From: Algibacter mikhailovii
Lineage (GTDB): Bacteria; Bacteroidota; Bacteroidia; Flavobacteriales; Flavobacteriaceae
Direction of reading: 5' to 3'
Assembly: GCF_014651495.1 (NCBI RefSeq)
Contig: NZ_BMWZ01000001.1
Span: 2,575 to 66,574 of the forward strand
DNA length: 64,000 nucleotides
A program made the position numbers and the translations under genes. The notes under the pieces were generated by a model. It was not told the DNA's origin, made no database searches, and saw only the letters and a program-made list of their open reading frames with translations. This document shows positions 13,965 through 23,368 of this stretch, piece by piece; the first letter of the stretch is position 1, and every line of letters starts with the position of its first letter.

Positions 13965-15275
13965 ATGGGAACATTTAAAATTGAAGGTGGACACCAATTA
14001 AAAGGAAGCATTCAACCTCAAGGAGCTAAAAACGAAGCCTTACAAATTTTATGCGCTGTTTTACTAACCCCCGAGTTAGTTACAATTAATAATATTCCGG
14101 ACATTGTTGATGTTAATAAGCTTATTGCCTTATTACGAAAACTTGGAGTTAAGGTTGAAAAACTTGGAAAGGGATCTTATAGTTTTCAGGCAGATGAAGT
14201 TAATTTAAAATATTTAGAATCAGACGAGTTTAAGATTGATGGTCGCGGCTTACGTGGTTCTATTATGATTGTTGGTCCGTTATTAGCAAGGTTTGGCAAA
14301 GGTTATATCCCAAAACCTGGAGGAGATAAAATAGGACGCCGACGTTTAGATACCCATTTTGAAGGTCTTATTAAGTTAGGGGCCAAATTTGGATACAGTA
14401 AAGAAGAACAGTTCTATGGTGTTGAAGCCAAAAAATTAAAAGGTACCTATATGTTACTGGAAGAAGCTTCAGTGACCGGTACTGCCAATATTTTAATGGC
14501 GGCTGTTTTGGCTGAAGGGCAAACCACTATATATAATGCGGCTTGTGAACCTTATTTACAACAGCTTTGTAAAATGCTAAATAGAATGGGCGCCAAGATT
14601 AGTGGTGTAGGTTCAAATATGCTTATTATTGATGGTGTTGATTCCTTAGGGGGAACTGAACATAGAATGCTCCCTGATATGATTGAAATAGGGAGTTGGA
14701 TTGGGCTTGCGGCAATGACCAAAAGTGAATTAACCATTACCAATGTATCTTGGAATGATTTAGGTTTAATTCCTGAAACATTTAGAAAATTAGGTATTAC
14801 TGTTGAAAGACAAGGTGATGATATTCATATTCCAGCGCATACCGATGGTTATGAAATACAAAGTTTTATTGATGGCTCTATTTTAACCATATCTGATGCA
14901 CCTTGGCCAGGATTTACACCTGATTTACTGAGTATTATTTTAGTAGTTGCAACACAGGCTAGAGGAAGCGTATTAGTGCATCAAAAAATGTTTGAAAGTC
15001 GTTTGTTCTTTGTGGATAAATTGATTGATATGGGAGCTAAAATTATTCTTTGTGACCCGCATCGTGCTACCGTAATAGGACATGATTATAAATCGACTTT
15101 GAAAGCAACAACCATGACGTCTCCTGATATTCGTGCAGGAGTATCCTTATTAATTGCAGCTTTGTCTGCTAAGGGCACCTCTACTATTCAGAATATAGAG
15201 CAGATAGATAGAGGTTATGAGAATATTGATGAGCGCTTACGTGCCATTGGTGCTCATATTGAAAGGGTGGACTAA
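13965..15275 (+). CDS. murA: UDP-N-acetylglucosamine 1-carboxyvinyltransferase
   Basis: 436 aa. First committed step of peptidoglycan synthesis: transfer of enolpyruvate from PEP to UDP-GlcNAc, in the cytoplasm. QGAKNEALQ carries the catalytic Lys (K22); LRGSIMIVGPLLARFGKGYI (about 97-115) leads into the active-site loop PKPGGDKIGRR (about 116-126). In this loop residue 121 is Asp, where E. coli MurA has Cys115. Asp at this position keeps activity but removes the thiol attacked by fosfomycin, as known for Mycobacterium and Chlamydia enzymes. Length and the C-terminal ENIDERLRAIGAHIERV are normal. It is in an operon with DUF4290. Confidence 0.97.
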   Translation: MGTFKIEGGHQLKGSIQPQGAKNEALQILCAVLLTPELVTINNIPDIVDVNKLIALLRKLGVKVEKLGKGSYSFQADEVNLKYLESDEFKIDGRGLRGSIMIVGPLLARFGKGYIPKPGGDKIGRRRLDTHFEGLIKLGAKFGYSKEEQFYGVEAKKLKGTYMLLEEASVTGTANILMAAVLAEGQTTIYNAACEPYLQQLCKMLNRMGAKISGVGSNMLIIDGVDSLGGTEHRMLPDMIEIGSWIGLAAMTKSELTITNVSWNDLGLIPETFRKLGITVERQGDDIHIPAHTDGYEIQSFIDGSILTISDAPWPGFTPDLLSIILVVATQARGSVLVHQKMFESRLFFVDKLIDMGAKIILCDPHRATVIGHDYKSTLKATTMTSPDIRAGVSLLIAALSAKGTSTIQNIEQIDRGYENIDERLRAIGAHIERVD

Positions 15276-15317
15276 GATATTTGCTTAGAAGTTATTATTT
15301 TAAAAAATATACATTTG

Positions 15318-16211
15318 ATGAAAAACTCACTTCTATTAATCGCGGTTTTTATGTCATGTTTTGTTTTGTCATGTAATAATAGAGGCAAAAACAAAGCATT
15401 AAAAAAAGAAATTGAAGGTGTTCAATTAAACCCATCACTAGAATTAGTATGGGAAACAGATTCACTTCTAACCACTTGCGAATCTGTGTTATATGACAAA
15501 TCATCTCAGGTCATTTATGTTTCAAATATTAATAATGGACCTTGGGAGAAGGATGGGAATGGTTTTATATCAACAATTAATACAAAAGGAGAAATAACAA
15601 ATCTAAAATGGATAGAAGGGGTAAGTGCCCCAAAAGGTTTAGGTATTAGTAACGGAAAACTATTTGTGAACGATATTGATGATGTTGTTGAGATTGATAT
15701 AGCTTCTCGAAAAATTACTAATACTTATACTGTTGAAAATAATCCACAGCTAAATGATATTACGGTGGATACCAATGGTTATGTTTATGCATCCGGTTCT
15801 AATTCAAATACCATTTATCAAATTAAAGATGAAGTTTTGAATGTATTTGCGGCTGATAGTTTGAAGAGATTAAACGGTTTGCTCCATACAGAAGAAGGTA
15901 TTTACTATTTAGATTCAGGAACTCAGCAATTTGGAATTTATAACACGACCACAAATAAGTTTCAGAAGTTAACTGATGGTATTGGTCATGGAGATGGTAT
16001 TGTTAAATTGGAAAATGGTGATTTTATTACTTCTAGTTGGAAAGGGGAGATTTACCACATAAACAGTAAAGATTGGACTAAAACACTATTACTTGATACT
16101 AAAGAACAGGAAATAAATGCGGCAGATATAGATTTTATACACGAAACACAAATGCTTCTTGTTCCTACTTTTTTTCATAATACGGTTAGGGCTTATAAGC
16201 TAAATTATTGA
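15318..16211 (+). CDS. SMP-30/gluconolactonase-like beta-propeller lipoprotein
   Basis: 297 aa from ATG 15318 (a TTG directly before is less likely). MKNSLLLIAVFMSCFVLSC ends in a lipobox Cys, so the protein is a lipoprotein. The mature part repeats propeller-like blades (for example YDKSSQVIYVSNINNGPWE, GLGISNGKLFVNDIDDVVEI, GLLHTEEGIYYLDSGTQQF, GIVKLENGDFITSSWKGEI), close to the SMP-30/LRE fold. Catalytic metal ligands cannot be assigned with certainty, so it may be a binding rather than an enzymatic propeller. It follows murA by 42 bases and may be in the same transcript. Confidence 0.75.
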   Translation: MKNSLLLIAVFMSCFVLSCNNRGKNKALKKEIEGVQLNPSLELVWETDSLLTTCESVLYDKSSQVIYVSNINNGPWEKDGNGFISTINTKGEITNLKWIEGVSAPKGLGISNGKLFVNDIDDVVEIDIASRKITNTYTVENNPQLNDITVDTNGYVYASGSNSNTIYQIKDEVLNVFAADSLKRLNGLLHTEEGIYYLDSGTQQFGIYNTTTNKFQKLTDGIGHGDGIVKLENGDFITSSWKGEIYHINSKDWTKTLLLDTKEQEINAADIDFIHETQMLLVPTFFHNTVRAYKLNY

Positions 16212-16275
16212 TCTTCTGCAATAAACAAATTCAGAAGAAATCTTTTCAATATTAGTAATCGGTCTTTTATCTGAA

Positions 16276-17943
16276 TCAAAACAATCCTGAAATTTCCCCA
16301 TCATCATTGATGTCTATGTGCTCTGAAGAAGGATGAGAGGGAAGGCCTGGCATTCGCATTATATTACCAGTAATGGGTATTAAAAATCCAGCACCCGATG
16401 CTATTTCAATCTCCCTGACGGTTATTATGAAATCTTTTGGCCTACCTAGGAGTTTGGGGTTATCTGATAGTGATTTCTGGGTTTTAGCTATACAAACAGG
16501 TAATTGTTCTAAGCCTAACTTTGCTATTTTAGCAAGTTGTGCCTTGGCATTTGCTGTATAATCCACATATTCAGCGCCATAAATTTCCTTAGCTATTGTT
16601 TCTATTTTTACTTTAACGGGTGACTTCCATTGATATAAAGGCTTAAAGTTAGAAATATTTGAGTCAACAATATCAATTACTTTCTGGGCCAGATCTAAAG
16701 CACCTGCACCGCCTTTTTGCCAAACATCAGCTACGGCAACATTTATGCCTTTAGACTTTGCAAATGCTTTAATGACCTGAATTTCTTCTTCTGTATCTGT
16801 TGAAAATTTATTAATGGCTAAAATGGGGGCAACTTGAAATTTATTGATGTTTTCGAGATGTTTTTCCAAATTAGGAAGCCCTTTTTTTATGGCCTCAATA
16901 TTAGGTGTGGTTAAAGATTTTAAATCGGCACCACCATGATATTTAAGTGCTCTAATGGTTGTAGTTAAAACAACAGCTTTTGGTTTTAACCCAGCACTTT
17001 GGCATTTGATATCGAAAAACTTTTCAGCGCCTAAATCAAAGCCAAAACCAGCTTCTGTAATGGTATAATCAGAATGTGACATCCCCATTAAAGTTCCTAT
17101 AACGGAGTTGGTCCCTTGGGCAATATTGGCAAACGGACCACCATGAATAATGGCAGGATTACCTTCAATGGTTTGTACTAAATTTGGATTTATGGCGTCC
17201 TTTAGTAGCACGGCCATTGCGCCTTGAGCCTTTAAATCTTTTGCATAAACGGGTTCCTTATCGTAGGTGTAACCAATAAATATTTGACCTAAACGCCGTT
17301 TAAGATCACTCAGACTTTCTGCTAAACAAAGAATGGCCATTATTTCTGAAGCAGCGGTGATATCAAAACCAGTTTCTCTTGGTACTCCTGAACTAGTACC
17401 GCCTAAACCTACTATAACTCGTCTTAAAGCGCGATCATTCAAATCTAAAACACGTTTCCATCCTATTGTTCTTGGGTCAATATGTAAAGACGTCGATTTG
17501 CTTTGGATATTATTATCAATAAGTGCAGCCAACAGGTTATGCGCTTTTTCAATGGCAGCAAAATCTCCAGTAAAATGTAGATTGATATCTTCCATAGGCA
17601 GTACCTGTGAAAATCCACCACCAGTTGCACCACCCTTTATTCCAAATACAGGCCCTAATGAAGGTTCTCTTAATACTACCGTGGACTTTTTTCCTAAACG
17701 GTTTAACCCTTCTGATAAACCTATTGAAATGGTTGTCTTTCCTTCGCCAGCTGGTGTAGGGGAGGTGGCCGAAACTAAAATAAGATGACTTTTTTTAGCT
17801 TTAGATTTATTGATGAATTTTATTGGTAATTTCGCCTTGTGCCTGCCATACATTTCAATATCCTTTCCTGGAATACCAAATTTTTCGGCAATGGCCGTAA
17901 TGTTTTTCAACGACACCGTTTTAGCTATTTGTAAATCATTCAT
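16276..17943 (-). CDS. fhs: Formate-tetrahydrofolate ligase
   Basis: 555 aa, the usual length. It makes 10-formyltetrahydrofolate from formate, THF and ATP, feeding purine synthesis and Fmt. The ATP loop is TPAGEGKTTISIGL (about 63-76), followed by LREPSLGPVFGIKGGATGGG (about 92-111), HFTGDFAAI and the FDITAASEIMAILCLA block (about 198-213). The C-terminus AGFLIPITGNIMRMPGLPSH is typical. It is a single gene, convergent with the lipoprotein gene; a weak inverted repeat (CTTCTG/CAGAAG) lies in the 64-base gap between them. Confidence 0.98.
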   Translation of the reverse strand: MNDLQIAKTVSLKNITAIAEKFGIPGKDIEMYGRHKAKLPIKFINKSKAKKSHLILVSATSPTPAGEGKTTISIGLSEGLNRLGKKSTVVLREPSLGPVFGIKGGATGGGFSQVLPMEDINLHFTGDFAAIEKAHNLLAALIDNNIQSKSTSLHIDPRTIGWKRVLDLNDRALRRVIVGLGGTSSGVPRETGFDITAASEIMAILCLAESLSDLKRRLGQIFIGYTYDKEPVYAKDLKAQGAMAVLLKDAINPNLVQTIEGNPAIIHGGPFANIAQGTNSVIGTLMGMSHSDYTITEAGFGFDLGAEKFFDIKCQSAGLKPKAVVLTTTIRALKYHGGADLKSLTTPNIEAIKKGLPNLEKHLENINKFQVAPILAINKFSTDTEEEIQVIKAFAKSKGINVAVADVWQKGGAGALDLAQKVIDIVDSNISNFKPLYQWKSPVKVKIETIAKEIYGAEYVDYTANAKAQLAKIAKLGLEQLPVCIAKTQKSLSDNPKLLGRPKDFIITVREIEIASGAGFLIPITGNIMRMPGLPSHPSSEHIDINDDGEISGLF

Positions 17944-18147
17944 ACCAATTCTATTTAGTTCTCTTTAAAAGTAATTAAATAATATAGTATTTCTAAGCTA
18001 TTCACATTATATAATAGGATTATTAAAAAAATGAAGAACTCGATATTTCTAATGGGATAGGATATTCTAAAGTAAACGGTGTCCTACTCAGTATAGAGTT
18101 AAAATGCTTGTATTTAGCATACTATGACAATGTTATGTGTTCATGAA

Positions 18148-18186
18148 ATAAAAAAGGTTGCATTCATGGAAATAATGCAACCTTTT
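18148..18186 (-). terminator. Terminator of the gene at 18208
   Basis: AAAAGGTTGCATT (18152-18164) and AATGCAACCTTTT (18174-18186) form a 13-bp stem with a 9-base loop; on the minus strand it is followed by TTTTTTATTT. Confidence 0.85.
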
Positions 18187-18207
18187 AAACAAAGTGTATT
18201 TTTGGTT

Positions 18208-18825
18208 TTAAGCTTTTTTCTGCTTATTTATTTCATCTTGTAATTGGCGTCTCACTTTTTGCTCACGTTCTAAAGCCGTTCTTCTATGCTCTTCAAATTC
18301 TTCTTCAATCTCTGATAAATTTTTTCTTGATTCCCTTGTAATATCATTACTGCTCTTAAATTTATAGATGAAGAAAAGTAATAGGGCAAATAATACACCA
18401 ATTATACCCCACATAAGTCCTTTGTAATTGTTTTTGCTTAATGGCGCTCCGAATAATGAAATGCTATCTTTATCAGCATTAGTTTGGTCTAAATTAGCTT
18501 GTGTACTTGCCAGATTAGATTTTAATTCTGAAATTTCTTCTGACTGGTTTTTAACTACCAATTGCGTTTCTGCTAAATCTTTATGTACTGCTTTTAAAGA
18601 ATCCAGCGTATGAGATTTTAATATATAAAGCCATGTTTGTTTAACTACTTTATACTCTTGGTATTTACCCGATTTTCTTATAAGGTAATCAAATTGACTT
18701 TCTATCGTACCACTGTTCAATGAAGGTTTAGGTGCTTCAGGCTGGTCTTGTGAAAATGAGGTAAGAGAGAATAAACAAGTTAAAAATGCTATAAAAATCG
18801 TTTTGACAGGGTTCATTTTGAACAT
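18208..18825 (-). CDS. Membrane-anchored coiled-coil protein, hypothetical
   Basis: 205 aa. Signal peptide NPVKTIFIAFLTCLFSLTSF then SQ; a short periplasmic region; a coiled coil at about 75-120 (LAETQLVVKNQSEEISELKS); one membrane helix at about 139-155 (MWGIIGVLFALLLFFIYKF); and a charged helical cytoplasmic tail (EEEFEEHRRTALEREQKVRR). Similar flavobacterial proteins are sometimes labelled tRNA (guanine-N1)-methyltransferase, but nothing here supports a methyltransferase. The start may be the ATG three codons later (18816). It is a single gene with its own terminator. Confidence 0.7.
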   Translation of the reverse strand: MFKMNPVKTIFIAFLTCLFSLTSFSQDQPEAPKPSLNSGTIESQFDYLIRKSGKYQEYKVVKQTWLYILKSHTLDSLKAVHKDLAETQLVVKNQSEEISELKSNLASTQANLDQTNADKDSISLFGAPLSKNNYKGLMWGIIGVLFALLLFFIYKFKSSNDITRESRKNLSEIEEEFEEHRRTALEREQKVRRQLQDEINKQKKA

Positions 18826-18954
18826 AATTTAATTGGTTGTATTGGTTGCGAATTTATAAAATATTGTTAACTATATGGTTATAAATAAATAAAAAGCGTC
18901 AAGTGATTGTGCTTGTTTATATACGATGTAAATTATATTTTAGGTTTTATTATT

Positions 18955-20403
18955 TTAATAATAAGTAAAGCGCCTAACTTTAGCTATGTATTTTGCCAAT
19001 CTTATGACCTGATGGCTATATCCATATTCGTTATCATACCATATATACAATATAATATTTTTTCCATCTTTTCGCACAATAGTAGCTTTGCTGTCATAGA
19101 TAGAAGGTGCCGAACAGCCCACAATATCACTTGACACGAGTTCATCACTCAATTCAAATTTTATTTGTTCAACCAGTGGTCCTTCAAGGGCGTACTTTTT
19201 TAGAATAGCATTCACGCCATCTAGAGAAGTTTTTTTGTCGAGTTCTAAATTTAGTATCGCTAGGGAGCCATTAGGAACGGGTACTCTTATTGCATTTGAT
19301 GTTAATTTGCCCTCTAAACTCGGCAAAGCTTTTGAAACAGCACTTCCAGCACCAGTTTCAGTAATAACCATATTTAATCCCGCGGCACGACCACGACGGT
19401 ATTTTTTGTGAAAATTATCAACTAAATTTTGATCATTAGTGTAGGCATGGATGGTTTCTAAATGTCCGCTTTTTACTCCAAAAGAATCTTCAATGGCCAT
19501 AAGAATAGGACTTATGGCATTGGTGGTGCAAGAGGCAGCTGAGAAAATATCAACGTCATCAGGATTATATTGATGTTGATTAACCCCATACACAATATTA
19601 GGGACTTCTTTTCCCGGTGCGGTTAATAATACTTTATGTACTCCTTTTGATTTTAAATGTTTACTGAGGGCTATTTTGTCTCTAAAAGCGCCAGTGTTAT
19701 CAATGACTAAAGCGTTGTTGATGCCATAGGTAGTGTAATCAATCTCTTCAGGGCTATTGGCTGAAATAATTTTTACAGTAGTCCCATTTATAATAAGGGC
19801 ACTATTTTTTTTATCAATAGATACGGTTCCGGGAAAGTCTCCATGAACAGAATCATTTCTTAGCAGTGAGGCTCTTTTTTTTAGAATTTCCTCATCAATG
19901 GGACCTCGAGTTACAATGGCTCTTAATCGTAATTGGCTTCCTTTACCGGTACGTACCATAAGCTCTCGGGCTACCAGGCGACCAATCCTACCAAAACCAT
20001 ATAAAACAACATCTTTAGGTTCAAAACTGCCATTTTTCTTGGCATCCTTTAATTTTTGGGAAATAAAGGCTGTTGCATCATGGTGATTATTGTCTTGCTT
20101 ATGCATTTCAAAAACAAGCTTGCCAATGTCTAATTTGGCAGGTGGAAGATCCAATGCTTTGATGGCCTGAGCAATTTCAACCGTATCAAAAACGGACATT
20201 GGTTTTTGGACAAATTTACCGGAGTAGTCCAGTAGATTTAAAATTTGACTCACATTCCTATCAATTAATTGATTCCTGAAAAGAACCAATTCTATGGATT
20301 TATCATACCATAAATCACTGATAATTTTAATGAATTCTACTGTGGCTTTTCGTCTATCTGCCTGAAAGGCCAATTCATTTTCATAAGTTTTTTTAGGACT
20401 CAT
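18955..20403 (-). CDS. gap: Glyceraldehyde-3-phosphate dehydrogenase, long form
   Basis: 482 aa against about 335 for ordinary GAPDH; the first ~130 residues are an extra helical domain. The NAD-binding start is VVLYGFGRIGRLVARELMV (132-150), the catalytic Cys is C292 in SAASCTTNAISP, and the partner His is in LETIHAYTNDQN; ITETGAGSAVSKALPSLEGK and the C-terminal WYDNEYGYSHQVIRLAKYI are the standard GAPDH blocks. It oxidises glyceraldehyde 3-phosphate with phosphate and NAD(P). This extended type occurs in Bacteroidota; direction and cofactor preference are not known from sequence. The terminator of the upstream protease gene lies between the two. Confidence 0.93.
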   Translation of the reverse strand: MSPKKTYENELAFQADRRKATVEFIKIISDLWYDKSIELVLFRNQLIDRNVSQILNLLDYSGKFVQKPMSVFDTVEIAQAIKALDLPPAKLDIGKLVFEMHKQDNNHHDATAFISQKLKDAKKNGSFEPKDVVLYGFGRIGRLVARELMVRTGKGSQLRLRAIVTRGPIDEEILKKRASLLRNDSVHGDFPGTVSIDKKNSALIINGTTVKIISANSPEEIDYTTYGINNALVIDNTGAFRDKIALSKHLKSKGVHKVLLTAPGKEVPNIVYGVNQHQYNPDDVDIFSAASCTTNAISPILMAIEDSFGVKSGHLETIHAYTNDQNLVDNFHKKYRRGRAAGLNMVITETGAGSAVSKALPSLEGKLTSNAIRVPVPNGSLAILNLELDKKTSLDGVNAILKKYALEGPLVEQIKFELSDELVSSDIVGCSAPSIYDSKATIVRKDGKNIILYIWYDNEYGYSHQVIRLAKYIAKVRRFTYY

Positions 20404-20479
20404 AGAATAGTAGTTTAGTTTGTAGTGAATAGTTGAGACTAATGTACCATATTTAATCGTTTTTTGTAAAATGATTTAT

Positions 20480-20522
20480 AAAAAAATAATCCTATTAAAT
20501 TCATTGAATTTAATAGGATTAT
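20480..20522 (-). terminator. Terminator of the Do-type protease gene
   Basis: The 18-base arm ATAATCCTATTAAATTCA (20486-20503) is perfectly complementary to 20505-20522; on the minus strand seven T residues follow. It lies 22 bases after the stop of the protease gene. Confidence 0.88.
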
Positions 20523-20544
20523 GGAAAGACTAAAGGCTTTTTGA

Positions 20545-21948
20545 TTATCTAAAATTATAACGTTCTATTTCGCCATCAATATTAATAAGTTCAATTCTTA
20601 AAGCGTCATAAGAGGATCTGTTTTTTATAAGGTTTTTAACATCGTCTATAGAATAAACTGGTTCATCATTAATAGCTGTAATAATGCAACCTTTAACAAC
20701 CCCATTTTTCTCCCAATATCCTGCATATTCATCATTTAATTGGGTGATTTTCACACCGTTTTTAGCTTTAAACTTTTTTAAATCTGCTTGACTTGTATTT
20801 TTTACACGTCCAACGAGCGGCATAACATAAGTGTCATTTTTTGCAAGCGTAACCGATACTGTTTTTAGTTCACCATCTCGAGAAAGCTTTAATCGAACAA
20901 TATCATTAGGTCGTTTCGCGTTTAAATGCCCTGTTAAATCTGAGAATTTAGAAACCTCTTTATTATCAATTTCTTTAATGATATCTCCTTTTTGAAGTCC
21001 AGCCTTATCTGCACCTGAACCTTCAACAACACTGCCAACATAAACACCTTCAGTTTCATCAATGTCTAATTGCTCTGCTAAGTCACTGTTAAGATCACCA
21101 CCTTGAATACCTAAAATACCATTTTGGACATTACCATATTCCATGATGTCTTCAATCACTTTTTTTGCAATGTTGCTTGGAACGGCAAAAGAGTAACCAA
21201 TATATGATCCTGTTTGAGATGATATTGCCGTATTAATACCGACCAATTCACCATTGGTATTTACTAAAGCACCACCAGAATTACCTGGGTTAACAGCCGC
21301 ATCGGTTTGAATAAAAGATTGCGTACTCGCACCAGATAAATCTCTTGATTTGGCACTAATGATTCCAGCGGTTACTGTAGATGTTAAATTGAATGGGTTT
21401 CCAACAGCTAAAACCCATTCTCCTATTTTGGCATTGTCAGAATCTGAAAAGGTTACGAATGGCAGCTCCGTGTCTGCTTCAATTTTAAGTAAGGCAATAT
21501 CTGTTTTCGCATCGGCACCTATCAATTCAGCATTGTACGTTTTATTATTATTTAATGTAACAGATAGTTCTTGTGCGTTTTTTATAACATGATTGTTTGT
21601 TATAATATAACCATCTGCATTAATAATAACACCAGAACCTGTACCTACCTGAGGATGTGGAGATCGTCTTCCATAGAAAAAATCTTGAAAGGAGGTTTCT
21701 CCCGAACTCATGGTTACATTTTTTACGTGTACTACTGCATTTACCGTGTTTTCAGCTGCCGCAGTAAAATCGGGTGCTTCATTAGAATACATTAAATTTC
21801 CAACATTACGGGTTGGCAAAAACGTAGCTTGGGTTTCCGGTGAGGAAGCTATTATTGGTTTTTCTTCTTCAAACATTAATTTATATGCACCTAAAGTGAA
21901 GATACCTCCTAGGGCAGAAACTATTACTAATGTTATAATCTTCTTCAT
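20545..21948 (-). CDS. Do/DegP-like serine endopeptidase
   Basis: 467 aa. The N-terminus (KKIITLVIVSALGGIFTLGA) is a signal anchor or uncleaved signal. The trypsin-like domain has H120 (TNNHVI), D150 (DAKTDIALLKIE) and S224 (NPGNSGGALVN). A first PDZ domain follows at about 275-370 (LGIQGGDLNSDLAEQLDIDE) and a second, less complete one at about 385-465. The role is periplasmic protein quality control, as in HtrA/DegP/DegQ; which paralogue it corresponds to cannot be settled. It has its own terminator, and is divergent from dapF. Confidence 0.94.
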   Translation of the reverse strand: MKKIITLVIVSALGGIFTLGAYKLMFEEEKPIIASSPETQATFLPTRNVGNLMYSNEAPDFTAAAENTVNAVVHVKNVTMSSGETSFQDFFYGRRSPHPQVGTGSGVIINADGYIITNNHVIKNAQELSVTLNNNKTYNAELIGADAKTDIALLKIEADTELPFVTFSDSDNAKIGEWVLAVGNPFNLTSTVTAGIISAKSRDLSGASTQSFIQTDAAVNPGNSGGALVNTNGELVGINTAISSQTGSYIGYSFAVPSNIAKKVIEDIMEYGNVQNGILGIQGGDLNSDLAEQLDIDETEGVYVGSVVEGSGADKAGLQKGDIIKEIDNKEVSKFSDLTGHLNAKRPNDIVRLKLSRDGELKTVSVTLAKNDTYVMPLVGRVKNTSQADLKKFKAKNGVKITQLNDEYAGYWEKNGVVKGCIITAINDEPVYSIDDVKNLIKNRSSYDALRIELINIDGEIERYNFR

Positions 21949-22056
21949 AATTATATGGTTTTTATTTTATTTATTAACATTAAAATTAAAGATTTATTGA
22001 ATTTAAAAATCAACTTTAACGGCGATTTAACAATCAATAAAACGGTATAATATTTA

Positions 22057-22064
22057 TATATTTG
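22057..22064 (+). promoter_or_regulatory. -7 box before dapF
   Basis: TATATTTG fits TAnnTTTG and ends 9 bases before the dapF ATG at 22074, so the mRNA leader would be only a few bases. No TTTG is found at the -33 spacing. Confidence 0.5.
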
Positions 22065-22073
22065 CTGCTAATT

Positions 22074-22847
22074 ATGCGACAGACTTTTTATAAATATCAA
22101 GGAACCGGAAATGACTTTGTGATGATTGATAATCGTCAACATACATTCGACAAAAATAATACCAAACATGTTGCTTTTTTATGTGACAGACGTTTTGGCA
22201 TAGGTGCTGACGGATTAATCCTATTGGAGAATCACCCAGATTATGATTTTAAAATGGTGTATTATAATGCTGATGGCAATGAGAGTTCTATGTGCGGAAA
22301 TGGTGGACGCTGTTTGGTGGCTTTTGCCAAGCAATTGGGAGTTATTGAAGATAAAGCCGTTTTTGAGGCTATTGATGGTTTGCATCATGCTCATATAGAA
22401 GGTGATATTGTAAAACTTCAAATGGTAGATGTTCCTGTTGTTGAACAGCATAAAGAACATGTCTTTTTAAATACAGGATCACCGCATCATGTGCAGTTTG
22501 AATCTAATATTGAGAATTTTGATATCAAGTCAAAAGGTGCTGAAATACGGTATGGAGCGCCTTATAATGACGCAGGAAGTAATGTGAATTTTGTACAAAA
22601 GCTAACAGAAGATGCCTTTAGAGTAAGAACGTATGAGCGTGGTGTGGAGGATGAAACCTTATCCTGTGGAACAGGTGTAACTGCGGTAGCTATTGCTATG
22701 CATAGTATAGGAGAGACTAAAGCGAATCAGGTAACGTTACAAGTTGAAGGCGGGGTGTTAGAAGTGAGTTTTGAATCTCAAGACGGCGCTTATGATAATG
22801 TATGGCTTATAGGTCCTGCAAAAATAGTATTTGAAGGCACAATATAA
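22074..22847 (+). CDS. dapF: Diaminopimelate epimerase
   Basis: 257 aa from ATG 22074; an in-frame TTG at 22062 lies inside the promoter box and is rejected as start. It converts LL- to meso-diaminopimelate for lysine and peptidoglycan. FYKYQGTGNDFVMIDNR opens the protein; the two catalytic cysteines are in SSMCGNGGRC and TLSCGTGVTAV. It is followed by a GNAT acetyltransferase (stop and start overlap as TAATG) and mltG, forming an operon whose first and third genes serve cell-wall synthesis. DapA is encoded at 37792. Confidence 0.97.
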   Translation: MRQTFYKYQGTGNDFVMIDNRQHTFDKNNTKHVAFLCDRRFGIGADGLILLENHPDYDFKMVYYNADGNESSMCGNGGRCLVAFAKQLGVIEDKAVFEAIDGLHHAHIEGDIVKLQMVDVPVVEQHKEHVFLNTGSPHHVQFESNIENFDIKSKGAEIRYGAPYNDAGSNVNFVQKLTEDAFRVRTYERGVEDETLSCGTGVTAVAIAMHSIGETKANQVTLQVEGGVLEVSFESQDGAYDNVWLIGPAKIVFEGTI

Positions 22848-23368
22848 TGACTTTAAAAGGGGAACATATTTATTTACGCGCTCTTGAACCCGAAGACTTA
22901 GATTTTATTCATGAGGTTGAAAATGATGAAGCTATTTGGGAAATTAGTTGCACGCAAACCCCTTATTCCAAGTTTCTAATAAAACAATATTTAGAAAATG
23001 TGCATAAAGATATTTATGAGGCAAAACAATTAAGGTTAGTTATTTCAAGCCATGAACATCTCACGTTAGGGCTGATTGATTTATTTGATTTTGATTTTAA
23101 AAATAAGCGATCGGGCGTTGGTATTTTGGTAAAAGAACCTCAAGACCGGTTAAAAGGTTATGGCCGGGAAGCTTTAGAATTATTGATTGATTATTGTTTT
23201 ACGCACTTAGATTTGCATCAATTGTATTGTAATATTTTGGAAAGTAATACAGCAAGTATTAAGCTCTTTTCAAATCAGGGTTTCCAACAAATTGGATTAA
23301 AAAAGGACTGGAATTATGTTAATGGTTCTTTTAAAAATGAATATTTATTTCAGCTTATAAATAATTAA
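22847..23368 (+). CDS. GNAT family N-acetyltransferase (RimJ/RimL-like)
   Basis: 173 aa. GEHIYLRALEPEDLDFIHEV (about 4-23) is the usual GNAT start; the acetyl-CoA loop is in GVGILVKEPQDRLKGYGREAL (about 90-110, Q/R-x-x-G-x-G/A form) and the C-terminal NTASIKLFSNQGFQQIGL (about 134-151) is typical of RimJ/RimL-type enzymes acting on amino groups of proteins or small molecules. Its ATG overlaps the dapF stop and its stop directly adjoins mltG. The substrate is unknown. Confidence 0.88.
   Translation: MTLKGEHIYLRALEPEDLDFIHEVENDEAIWEISCTQTPYSKFLIKQYLENVHKDIYEAKQLRLVISSHEHLTLGLIDLFDFDFKNKRSGVGILVKEPQDRLKGYGREALELLIDYCFTHLDLHQLYCNILESNTASIKLFSNQGFQQIGLKKDWNYVNGSFKNEYLFQLINN

Noticed and set aside
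16212-16275. Terminator between the lipoprotein gene and fhs
   Set aside because: The CTTCTG/CAGAAG repeat is only 6-7 bp with a long loop and no clean T tract on either strand.
16276-17943. Long open frames antisense to fhs (for example 17333-17788)
   Set aside because: They lie wholly inside a conserved gene and have no family-like sequence or start signals.
18208-18825. tRNA (guanine-N1)-methyltransferase label
   Set aside because: The protein is a signal-peptide, coiled-coil, single-helix membrane protein with no SAM-binding motif.
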